DNA of 57,030 nt from Bacteroidota bacterium (GTDB lineage: Bacteria; Bacteroidota; Bacteroidia; Chitinophagales; Saprospiraceae): positions 1 to 57,030 of the forward strand of contig CAUJDW010000045.1 in NCBI GenBank assembly GCA_963169455.1, given 5' to 3'. This document shows positions 45,396 to 55,000 of this stretch, in pieces. The position numbers and the translations under genes are program-made. Position 1 is the stretch's first letter. Every line of letters begins with the position of its first letter. Under the pieces are notes generated by a model. It saw only the letters and a list, made by a program, of their open reading frames with translations. It did not search any database and had not been told where the DNA came from.

Positions 45396-48300
45396 ATGAC
45401 GAACATGATGAAAACTTCTACGATTTTATTTTTCCTTGCCCTGCCCATATTCCTCCTGGCCCAGCCTCAGAACGACGACTGTTCCGGGCTGATCGATCTC
45501 GGTGTCGCCCCGGCCTGCCCCGAATCGGTGTTCTTCACCAATGTCGGCGCCACGGCCAGCAATATCGGTTTCGGCAACATCCCGGAATGTTTCAACGGGG
45601 GTACGGTGCAGAACGACGTCTGGTTTTCCTTCACGACCAGCGACACCATTTTCGATTACACCATAACCGTCACCGGGCTGACGGACGGGACGACGGCCGG
45701 CATGGTGAACCCCCAGGTAGCCCTGTACCGCGGCGACTGTTCCGTTGACAACCTGGCCGAGCTGGCCTGCGCCTCGGCGGAACTGGGCGCCACTTTCGTG
45801 GAACTCGACATCATGGGCCTGACGCCCAACGTCACCTATTTCCTGCGTATCAACGACTATTCATCCTCCGCCACGCCCAACTGGGGCACATTCCAGCTCT
45901 GCGTCGACGAGATGGAGCCCGCCAGCACCATCGACGAGGGAGGCTCCACGGCCTGTTCCGGCATCCTCTACGACAGCGGCGGAGAAGACGGCGACTATGG
46001 CAACAACGAAAACTTCGCCTTCACCATCTGCCCCAGCCAACCCCACGAGTGCATCATTTTCACCCTTGACTACTTTTTCATCGAGCCCTCGGACTTTTTT
46101 GCGACTGACCAGCTTACCTTTTACGATGGCGACGCCCCCAACCCTGCTACCATTATCGGACAGATCGGAGGGGCCGACTTTACAGAAGACGGCGGCGGCG
46201 GGGTCTGCTATCAGGTGCAGGCCACCAGCGGCTGCCTGACCGTGGAGTTTATTTCCGACGCGACCAGCACTTTCCAGGGCTTCGCCGGGCAGTGGGAATG
46301 CACCCAGGATTGCAATGACTACCAGCCCATTGCCGTGACGCCCAACATCAGTGACGAACAGATCATCGACTTCGTCTCTACGCCAACCACGACGGCCGCC
46401 ATCACCAACATCAGTTGCCCCGGGCAATCCTACGGCATTTTCCAGGCCGGCGACAATTCCGACCTCGGGCTGGAACGCGGGTTGCTGCTTACCAGCGGCG
46501 ACCTGAACTGGGCAGTAGGCCCGAACAACGACGCCGGAGGCGGCAACCCCAATGCCGACAACTTCGCCCCCGGCGACCCCGACCTCGACTACCTGTCGCA
46601 GGTGCTCGGCGACAACACCCTGTCGGAGAACGCCTGCGTGGTCGAGATCGACGTATTTGCCGCAACCAACGAGCTGACCTTCGAGTATATCTTCGGCTCC
46701 GAGGAATACCCCGAATTCGTCAATGAAGGCTTCAACGACATCTTCGCCTTCTTCCTTTCCGGCCCGGGCATTACGGGAGACCCCAATATCGCAAACCAGC
46801 TAAATATCGCCGTATTGCCCAATGGCGACAATACGCCGGTACAGATCAACAGCGTCAACAACCTCACCAACTGGGAATATTACCGCAACAACCAGAACGG
46901 CATTAGCCTGCAGTACGACGGGCTGACCAGCGATTACCTCGGCGTCAAAAAGAGCCTGACGGCGCGGGCGCAGGTCATCCCCTGCAATACCTACCACCTC
47001 AAGTTCGCCATCGCCGACCGGGGCGACGCCATCTACGACTCCGGCGTGTTCATCTCCGAACTCAAGGGCGGCGCGCCGAACCTGAGCGTTCAGTACAACT
47101 CCGGCATCGAATACCTGGTGGAAAACTGCACCAACCAGCCCGACAACCTGCTCATCGAGCTTAGCAGCGCTTTCGACGATACCGTTTCCTACAACGTAGT
47201 CATCGGCGGCACGGCCACCCCCGGGCAGGACTACCTGCTCGACATCCCGCCGGTGATCACTTTTCTGCCCGGCCAGACACAGCTATCCTTCCCCGTCACC
47301 CCGCTTTCCGACCTGGAAACGGAAGCGACGGAAACCATTACCATCGCCCTTACCAACAACTTCGGTTGCGGCGACGTGACCTACACCGAACTCGCCATCG
47401 AGCTGGCCGATGAGATCAACGTACAGATTTTCAGCGGGCAGGACACCATTTTCGTCTGCCAGGACAGCAGCATCGTCCTGGAAGTATCGGGCGCCTCCTC
47501 CTATTTCTGGACGCCGGTCAGCGTCTTTGCAGACCCCACAAGCCCCACGCCTACCGCCTCGCCGGCTGCCAGCCAGTGGGTTTACGTGGAAGGCGTGGTA
47601 GGCCCCTGCATCGACAGCGACTCCATCTACCTGCAGATCATCGGCCCCGTCATTTCTGTAGAGTCGCCCGACCCCACGGCCATCTGCCAGGGTGATTCGG
47701 TGCGGCTTGTGGCCATCAACAACGTCAACAACCAAAACCTGGCCTGGGCGCCCGCTGCCGGGCTCGACGACCCGCTGAGCCCCATGCCGGTGGCCAAGCC
47801 GCAGGTGACTACTACCTACACCGCATCCGTGAATGTAGCCGGCTGCATCGTTTCCGACACCATTACCATCGACGTTTCGCCATTCGACTTCCCCGTGCTG
47901 GCTTTCGATACGGTAATTTGCCAGAACTACAGCGTACAGCTGGCCAGCCTGATCGACCCCGGCGCCACGACTACCGAGTTCCAGTGGACGCCGGAAGCGG
48001 GACTGGACGACCCCACCCTGTCCGGCCCCATCGCCACGCCGCAGGTGACCACCACCTATCAGCTCATCGCGACCAGCGCCAACGGCGCCTGTGCAGATAC
48101 AGCTGAAGTAACGATCACGGTTTTCCCCGCCGACGTCACCATCAACAATCCCGACACCACGGAGATATGCCTGGGTGAAACGGTTGAGCTTACGGCAGTC
48201 ACCAGCACCGGATCGCCCGACAACCTGGTGTGGTCGCCCAACGACGGGACCCTGAGCGACACTTCGGGGCTGGCAGTCACAGCTTCGCCCGTCGTGTCCA

Positions 48301-50396
48301 ACTGGTATTACACCACCTTCACCGTGGGCGCCTGTACGGTCTTCGATTCGGTGTACGTCCGCGTCGATTCCCTGCCGGCCCTGGCCATTACGGCCGACCC
48401 GGAGAAGGATCCCTACTGCCAGGGAGAGATCGTCACGCTGGTGTCCACCACCTATGAGCCCAGCTATTACCCCGACATTATGCACCAGTGGACACAGGGC
48501 CTGGCCTTCCAGACACCGGACACCCTCTGGAACATGGTCTTTTCCGCCGAAGACACCTCCATCTACCGGCGCATCACCATCAACCACGCCTGCCGGGACA
48601 GCGCGGAGATACTCATCAACGTCAAACAGCCGCCCCTCCTCACCCTCAACCCGCCGGACACCACCATCTGCGCCGGAGAGTCCGTACAATACCAGTTGCA
48701 GATCGAGGGCCAGTACGAGGAACTCGAGTGGGAGGGCGCGGGCCTGAGCTGCACCGATTGCCTCGATCCCGTGGCCACCCCCGGCGCACCGGGCATCGCC
48801 TCCTATACCGCCACCACAGACCCGGACGAGTGCCCGGCGAGCATTACCGCCACCATCAATGTGTACGGGCCGCCCACTTATCAGTTCAACAGCATCCGCA
48901 CCGTCTGCGAAGGTGGTTCCATCGAATTGAACCTGAGTTCCGACGCCGTCACGAACTACACCTGGACATCCACCGACCCCGCCTTCGGGCAGTCCAACGA
49001 CCCCAGGCCCGTCGTGACGCCCAGCGGCAGCTATACCTATTACCTGTTTGCCGACAACGGCGTCTGCCCGCCGGTGCAAGACAGCATTTCCCTTACCGTC
49101 ATTCCGCAGGCGGATGTGTCCGTCACGACGGATAGCCCGGTAATCTGCGCCGGCAGCCAGGCCGTGATCACTGCCGAAGTGGACAACAGCAGCCCCGACG
49201 ACACCTTCGCATGGACGAATTCCGCCAACAGCGACATCCTGACTGGCGCCGATATCCAGGTCAGCCCGGGGCAGACGACGACCTATTTCCTGCAGTTCAC
49301 CAGCGGAGGCGGCTGCGACACCCTGTACCGCGAGATTACCATAGAAGTAGTGCCGAAGCCCGTTTACAGCCTGATCGAAAACACGGTCATCTGCTTCGGC
49401 GAGTCCATACAGCTCAACCTCGCTTCCGATGAGATATCCCTCTACACCTGGACGGCCAGCGACCCGGCCTTCGGCACGGTGACGGAGCCGCAGCCCGTAG
49501 TCACTCCCACCCAGACGGCCACTTATTTCCTGAATGTTGACAATGGCGTTTGCCCGGCTGAGAACCTGGAGGTTCTGGTTGAAGTGGTGAACCCCACGAA
49601 CCTGCAGATCGAAGGCCCGGCGGGGCTTATATGCTCCGGCGACCCCGTCACGCTGAGCGCTTCCGTCACAGGCGGCAGCACGCAGGATGTTTTCTTCTGG
49701 CAGGGCAGCGACGGGACGTCCGCAACCGGCAGTTCCGTTACCTTCAACCCGCTGGAAACCACGGTTTACGACCTGACATACACCGATGGCGGCAACTGCG
49801 CCACCCTGACGGGCAGCATCACGGTAGAGGTTGAGCCCGGCCTCAACGTAGAGCTCCAGGCCGACATCGACCTGAACATGGATATTTACCAGGGCACGCC
49901 GGCCAACTTCGAGGCTATCGTCACCACCGAGGTAACGGGCGCGCTGGTGTACACCTGGCTGCTCAACGGCGAAGTACTGGCCGAACAAGCCGGCTTGGCC
50001 AACTACGAGGATCTGCTGATCGCAAACCCTTCCGTTTACACGCTTATCGTCACCACACCGGCAGGCTGCGCCGACACGGCAAGCCTTACCATCCCCGTGC
50101 TGGAGCCGAAGATCGATGTGCCCAACGCCTTCACGCCCAACGGGGACGACACCAACGAGACTTTCAGTTACGTGATCAGCGGAAAGGTGCGCCGCATCGC
50201 GGAGTTCAAAGTATTCAACCGCTGGGGGCAACTGGTCTTCGAGAACGACACCGAAGACCCGGATGCCTTCCAGGGCTGGGACGGCGCGTTCGACGGCAAG
50301 CCGCAGCCGTCGGATACTTATTTCTACATCATCAGCCTGGAGCGCTTTGACGCCGCTATGGTGAAGTTGACGGGGGATGTGACGTTGTTGCGCTAG
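45396..50396 (+). CDS. Giant secreted protein: choice-of-anchor L, CUB-like and Ig-like repeats, T9SS type B sorting domain
   Basis: 1666 aa (ATG 45396; ATGs 9 and 12 bp later are also possible). Signal peptide to about residue 23 (ILFFLALPIFLLAQ). Order: a beta domain with NDVWFSFTTSDT (about 25-170), a CUB-like domain (about 185-305), a choice-of-anchor L domain (about 316-560; LLLTSGDLNWAVGPNN and FEYIFGSEEYPEFVNEGFNDIFAFFLSGPG), a Calx-beta-like domain (about 580-680), then about ten Ig/PKD-like repeats each with a DTxICxGxSVxL-like strand (about 690-1560). It ends in the type B C-terminal domain (VPNAFTPNGDDTNE... FKVFNRWGQLVFEN). It should cross the outer membrane by the T9SS and stay on, or leave, the surface: adhesin or matrix protein. 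Confidence 0.9.
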   Translation: MTNMMKTSTILFFLALPIFLLAQPQNDDCSGLIDLGVAPACPESVFFTNVGATASNIGFGNIPECFNGGTVQNDVWFSFTTSDTIFDYTITVTGLTDGTTAGMVNPQVALYRGDCSVDNLAELACASAELGATFVELDIMGLTPNVTYFLRINDYSSSATPNWGTFQLCVDEMEPASTIDEGGSTACSGILYDSGGEDGDYGNNENFAFTICPSQPHECIIFTLDYFFIEPSDFFATDQLTFYDGDAPNPATIIGQIGGADFTEDGGGGVCYQVQATSGCLTVEFISDATSTFQGFAGQWECTQDCNDYQPIAVTPNISDEQIIDFVSTPTTTAAITNISCPGQSYGIFQAGDNSDLGLERGLLLTSGDLNWAVGPNNDAGGGNPNADNFAPGDPDLDYLSQVLGDNTLSENACVVEIDVFAATNELTFEYIFGSEEYPEFVNEGFNDIFAFFLSGPGITGDPNIANQLNIAVLPNGDNTPVQINSVNNLTNWEYYRNNQNGISLQYDGLTSDYLGVKKSLTARAQVIPCNTYHLKFAIADRGDAIYDSGVFISELKGGAPNLSVQYNSGIEYLVENCTNQPDNLLIELSSAFDDTVSYNVVIGGTATPGQDYLLDIPPVITFLPGQTQLSFPVTPLSDLETEATETITIALTNNFGCGDVTYTELAIELADEINVQIFSGQDTIFVCQDSSIVLEVSGASSYFWTPVSVFADPTSPTPTASPAASQWVYVEGVVGPCIDSDSIYLQIIGPVISVESPDPTAICQGDSVRLVAINNVNNQNLAWAPAAGLDDPLSPMPVAKPQVTTTYTASVNVAGCIVSDTITIDVSPFDFPVLAFDTVICQNYSVQLASLIDPGATTTEFQWTPEAGLDDPTLSGPIATPQVTTTYQLIATSANGACADTAEVTITVFPADVTINNPDTTEICLGETVELTAVTSTGSPDNLVWSPNDGTLSDTSGLAVTASPVVSNWYYTTFTVGACTVFDSVYVRVDSLPALAITADPEKDPYCQGEIVTLVSTTYEPSYYPDIMHQWTQGLAFQTPDTLWNMVFSAEDTSIYRRITINHACRDSAEILINVKQPPLLTLNPPDTTICAGESVQYQLQIEGQYEELEWEGAGLSCTDCLDPVATPGAPGIASYTATTDPDECPASITATINVYGPPTYQFNSIRTVCEGGSIELNLSSDAVTNYTWTSTDPAFGQSNDPRPVVTPSGSYTYYLFADNGVCPPVQDSISLTVIPQADVSVTTDSPVICAGSQAVITAEVDNSSPDDTFAWTNSANSDILTGADIQVSPGQTTTYFLQFTSGGGCDTLYREITIEVVPKPVYSLIENTVICFGESIQLNLASDEISLYTWTASDPAFGTVTEPQPVVTPTQTATYFLNVDNGVCPAENLEVLVEVVNPTNLQIEGPAGLICSGDPVTLSASVTGGSTQDVFFWQGSDGTSATGSSVTFNPLETTVYDLTYTDGGNCATLTGSITVEVEPGLNVELQADIDLNMDIYQGTPANFEAIVTTEVTGALVYTWLLNGEVLAEQAGLANYEDLLIANPSVYTLIVTTPAGCADTASLTIPVLEPKIDVPNAFTPNGDDTNETFSYVISGKVRRIAEFKVFNRWGQLVFENDTEDPDAFQGWDGAFDGKPQPSDTYFYIISLERFDAAMVKLTGDVTLLR

Positions 50397-50870
50397 GGTT
50401 TATATTGTTATATTGTTATATTGTTGAGGCTGCTCCGGAAAGTCCATTGGGGCGGAGTGTTGGATAGATGGAGATTTGGAGTAATGCATCGCAGCTTAAG
50501 CAACTGTAGCTTACGCATAGCCCCAATCCACTATTCCAGCATTCCAGCGTTCCAACACTCCCATCCGGGACTTTCCGGAGCGCCCTCATTGTTGTATTGT
50601 TGTATTGTTATATTGCTACCAGTTGTGCTAGTTTTTCTGAAGCCCCTGAATTTGGGCATGTGGGAGGCTGCACCTTCTTTAGAAGGCCGGGAGGCGGCGC
50701 GAGGGATGCCCAAATTCCGGGCATTGGAGGATTTAACTAGTACATCTGGTATTGCTGTGATGTTATATTGCTGAGGGTGCTCCGAAAAGCCCTGTTTTTT
50801 TTTACACGGAGCCACACTGAGGAGCAGCCTCAACAATATAGCCATATAACACCTCCTTGCTCACCACGGG
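50397..50870. repeat. Palindrome-rich intergenic region with TATATTGTT arrays
   Basis: 474 bp between convergent genes, no coding sequence. Element 1 has arms GCTCCGGAAAGTCC (50432-50445) and GGACTTTCCGGAGC (50568-50581) with an inner pair GGAGTGTTGGA / TCCAACACTCC, flanked by TATATTG/TATTGTT repeats on both sides. Element 2 is a long hairpin: TATATTGCTGAGGGTGCTCC (50764-50783) pairs with GGAGCAGCCTCAACAATATA (50821-50840) apart from two mismatches. The right arm of element 2 is also an exact complement of the left flank of element 1. Confidence 0.65.
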
Positions 50871-51965
50871 CTACAGCGCCAGCTTTGCTGCAATATCCTT
50901 CGGAATCGCATCCCGGTGCACCATGATGCCCACTGTTTTCATGCGGAAGTAGGCCTCCGACATATACAGGAAGCCCTTGTAGGGGCCGATCTCTCCCCAC
51001 GAATTTTTCGTCAGGTAATACTTTGCGCCATTCGGGCCGGCGGCGATGCCGGTGAGGTGCATCAGGTGGTCGTCGGTGGTGGCATAGCTTTCGAAGGCCT
51101 GCTGCCGGTTTTCCTGGTTAACCTGCACTTCCTCCACCGGGGCGTCGAAGATTCCTTCGGCGCCGGGGCCGGCGGGTAAAATTGCCAGCCCTTTGCCGGC
51201 GCTGAAGCCTTTTTCCCCCACATCTCCGTCCCAGGCTACCGTATAGCCATTCGACAACGCATAATCGGCGATGGCCTGCAATTCATCCAGAGGGAGGTTG
51301 TAATACAAGCCGTTGGAATAGTTGTCGGGAATTTCCAGGACGAAGGTTTCGTAAAAGGGATGGTGGCTGAAGGAAGTGAGGGTGACATAGTCCTCCGGCC
51401 TGATATCCAGGCTTTTGGCGAAGGACTGCGGCGTATATTCCCTGCCCTGGTAGGTGAACGTAGCCGGCGCCGGGCCCATGTAGTTATCCAGGATGCAGCT
51501 CACCGAGGCGGCCCAGCGGGGGCTCAGGTTTTTCAGGCCCAGCAGCCCGTCGAGCATGCCTTTGAGCGCAGCTTCCATTTCACCGTGGTCGTGGGCATCC
51601 ACCCCTTCCGGTTTGCCGGAATAGGCCGATTCGGGGATGAGCCCGCCCAGAGAAAGGGCGCGCACTACATCGTGGCTGAGGGCGCCCTGGCTGAAGTTGG
51701 CCTTGCCCTGGCGCAGCACGTAATTGCGGGCCTTGTCCTGGTAAATGGTGCGCACCATGTACATTTCGGAGAGGCCGGGGGCGGGCTTGCCCTGGCGCAG
51801 CAATTCCGATTCCAGGAAGGAAATGGTGGTAAAACTCCAGCACGAACCGGTGCGCTGCTGGTTTTCCACCGGCGTGCATTCCAGTTTGTGTTTGTCGGTA
51901 AAAGTGTACTGGGCGGGCAATTGCAGGGTGAACAGCAGGAATAGCCCTAAGATCAAATGCTTCAT
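50871..51965 (-). CDS. C1 (papain-like) cysteine peptidase, exported
   Basis: 364 aa from ATG 51965, with signal peptide (KHLILGLFLLFTLQLPAQ). Catalytic Cys42 in VENQQRTGSCWSF, with Gln36 as oxyanion-hole residue; the His is in DDHLMHLTG and the Asn in YYLTKNSWGE, all in family order. The closest type is the bleomycin-hydrolase/aminopeptidase-C group of Bacteroidota. Unlike cytoplasmic PepC it is exported. No propeptide is obvious. It sits between two giant T9SS proteins but is convergent to the first. Confidence 0.92.
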   Translation of the reverse strand: MKHLILGLFLLFTLQLPAQYTFTDKHKLECTPVENQQRTGSCWSFTTISFLESELLRQGKPAPGLSEMYMVRTIYQDKARNYVLRQGKANFSQGALSHDVVRALSLGGLIPESAYSGKPEGVDAHDHGEMEAALKGMLDGLLGLKNLSPRWAASVSCILDNYMGPAPATFTYQGREYTPQSFAKSLDIRPEDYVTLTSFSHHPFYETFVLEIPDNYSNGLYYNLPLDELQAIADYALSNGYTVAWDGDVGEKGFSAGKGLAILPAGPGAEGIFDAPVEEVQVNQENRQQAFESYATTDDHLMHLTGIAAGPNGAKYYLTKNSWGEIGPYKGFLYMSEAYFRMKTVGIMVHRDAIPKDIAAKLAL

Positions 51966-51989
51966 TGTCAATCTGTTTTAAGTTTTTAT

Positions 51990-52050
51990 GAAACGCGGGC
52001 CTGCGGGGCCCGTATTTTTATAAACCAGCCGCAGGCCACGGCCCCGCGAC
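51990..52050. repeat. Possible degraded third copy of the GC-rich inverted repeat
   Basis: AAACGCGGGCCTGCGG (51991-52006) and GCCGCAGGCCACGGCCCCGCG (from 52029) resemble the inner arms of the elements at 3234 and 35572, but the outer ends are missing. It lies between the peptidase start and the stop of the next minus-strand gene. Confidence 0.35.
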
Positions 52051-52051
52051 C

Positions 52052-55000
52052 CTATCGGATCAGCGTAACATTTCCCTTTTTAAAAAACTGCTCGCCGTTG
52101 AAGCAGCGCACTTCCAGGTAGTAGCCGTACACATCGGGCGGCAGCTCCCTGCCACTGAAGGATCCATCCCAGCCAATGGACTGGACATCGGTTTCGAAAA
52201 CCTTTTCCCCCCAGCGGTTATAGACGGCGAAATAGAGCTCATCGATGGCGGCGCCCCGGACGAAAAGCAGGTCGTTGAGGTTGTCGCCGTTGGGTGTGAA
52301 TGCGTTGGGCACGAAAATATAGGGCTCGACGCATTCGCCGATGAGCACGATGGTAATGGCCGCCTCATTGCTGCAGCCATTTTCGTCCACCACGCTAACC
52401 ATAAAGGTGCGGGTGCTGTCCACCCTGGCGGTGGGGTTGAAAATGGCGATGTTGTTCAGGCCTGCGGCAGGATGCCAGAGGTAGGAATATCCGGCGTCGA
52501 AAGTCGCTTCCAGTTGCACCTGGCCAGGCCCGAAGAGCGTATCCGGCTCGGCGGCAATGCTCAGAGGCGGGATCGTATTGTCGACGAAAACGCGGCTGCT
52601 CTCCGTCAGCGTGCAGCCCAGCTCGTTCGTTATCGACACATTAAAAACCTGGTTGGCAGAAGGGCTCACCAGCGCTTCGGCGCTTTGCTGCCCTCCCAGT
52701 ATGGCTTCGGCGGGGCTCCAGGCGTAAAAAAGCGCCTCCCCTGTCAGGTTGATGACGCGGAGGCGGGCCGTATCGCCGAGGCAGATGGAGGAGGATTCGT
52801 CCAGGAATACCAGTATCCGCCGGCTGCCGACGGTTACGCTATCGAGGGCGGTGCAGCCGAAATCATCCATGAGGCGCAGGTAATAACGGCTTTCCGGCCC
52901 CGGCCGCACCAGCAATTCGGGCTCCGTCCCGATGAGCTGCCCGAAGCCCGGCTGCTCCGACCAGGCGAATTCCACGGCTTGTTCGCTGTCCACGAAAAGC
53001 AGGAATTCTTCTTCACAAACCAGCGTGTCCTGCACCAGATCGTAGGTGATGGGCGGGGGCACAATCGCCGCCACCTGGCGCTCCACCCGGCACATTCCGC
53101 CGGCATCGGTTACGGTAACGGAAAATACCTGCGCCGTTTCGAGCACGACGGAGGGGTTGGGGGCTGTGGGGTCGGAAAAGAATTCCGGAGGCGACCACTG
53201 GTACGACAGCCCCGGGGCTGCGCCCGGGTACAGAAAGGCCGGCTGCCCGGGACAGGCGATCACCGTATCCGGCGTATTCACTTCCAGGATGCTGACGGGA
53301 ACCAGGCGGGTGATGCTGTCGCGGCAGCCGTCGCTGGAAGTGATCAGCAGGCGCACCGGCAGCTCGCCGGGCTGGTAAACCACCAGCACGGGGTTGGGCC
53401 CCGTTGCCGACTGCCCGTTGCCGAAAGCCCATTCCCAGTTCAGTATTTCGCTCTGGTTATTAACCGAAAGGTCTTGAAACTGCAGTGTCACCGAATCTGA
53501 GCATTCCGTTATTTCCCAATCGAAATCCGGAGCGATCCCGGGATCGGAAACCACGATTTCCCGAACCAGCGTATCCTGGCATTCGATGAAACTGCTGAGG
53601 CTGACGGAAACCTGGTAAAGCCCGGGCCCGGGGTAGGTATAACTCACCGAAGCCCCCTGCGCCGTCGCGCCCGGATTGGCGGGGTCGCCGAAATGCCAGC
53701 GGTAGAAAGGCGCGTTGACGCTGCTGCTGGAGAACAGCACCGTATAACCGCCGCACTGCACCTGGGTGAGGAATTCAAGCTGGGAGCTCGTGTCGATCAG
53801 GGTGAGGGTGGTGCTGTCCAGGCGGGAGCAGCCGTACTGGTTCGTGGTTTCAACGGTAAAAACATACGTGCCCGGCGTGCTGAGCTGGGCGAAAGCCGTG
53901 GCCGCGCTCTGCCCCGCCACGATCAGCCCTGCGGGGCCCCAGTTGTAGGACAGCACGTCCGCCGGGTCGAGGTTGACTGCCGAGACCGCCCCGTAATCGC
54001 CCGGGCAGATGGCCTGTTCGGAAGCCATGAGGATATCCACGGCATTGCCGCTGACGGTGACCGAGTCGGTTGCCGTACAGCCATAGGCATCGCGGGCCAG
54101 GAGGTAATAGGTGACGGGGCCGGCGGGGCTGACGAGCAATTCCGCCCCCTGCCCGATCCAGTTGCCGAAGTCCGGGCCGTCGGCCCAGACAAACTGCAGC
54201 CCGGTGTTGCTTGAAGCCTGAAGGAGGAAATCCCGGCTGCAGATAGCCGTATCGGGCGGGGCCTCCACCCAGACCGGTTCCGGCGCCAGCACGGTGATCT
54301 GCCGCTCCACCTGGCAGAAGCCGTCGGCGCTGGTAATGGACACCGTGTAGGTGGCCGTCTGGGCAGGCTCCACGTAGGGGTTCGGCTCATCGGGCGCCTC
54401 CAGGCCCGGCGCCGGCGCCCAGGAGTACGTGTATTCCGGGTTGAAGTTCGGGTTCAGAAAGACACCTGCTCCGGCGCAGACAGCCACCGTATCGCCAGCC
54501 AGCTCGGCCTCGATGAGGCTGGCGGAGATAAGCTGCTGGAAAGACTTCTGGCAGCCGTTGGCGGCCGTAGCCGTCAGTAGCAGGGTGTAGGTTCCGCTTT
54601 GGGTGAGGGCGAATACAGGGTTGGGCTCCGTGGACACCTGCCCGCCCGGCTGCAGCGACCACATCCAGGACGCGACGGAGGAAATGGTGTCCGTCGTGAG
54701 GTTCGTCACGGCGATAATCAACGAATCGGAGCAGGAGGCGAATTCGTATTCGAAATCCGGGAAGAGGGAGTTGTACTGCAGGTAAACCTGCTGCACGGCC
54801 GTGTCCTCACAGGAGCTTCCCGGGGCGGCGATCAGCATGACCGTGTACAGGCCCGTATCGGAAAAAGTGTGGACGGGGTTTCCCAGCGTCGAGGTGTTCG
54901 AGGAAGAGGCCGGGTCGCCGAAATTCCAGATGAAATTCGTGGCCCCCAGGCTTTCGTTCTGAAAGAAGACGGTCAGGCTTTCGCACTGGATATCCGGTGC

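Noticed and set aside
47283-50231. 982-codon open frame on the minus strand opposite the giant 1666-aa protein
   Set aside because: It has no signal or domain features; it is a mirror of the biased codon use of the repeat-rich plus-strand gene, which has a signal peptide, known domains and a sorting domain.
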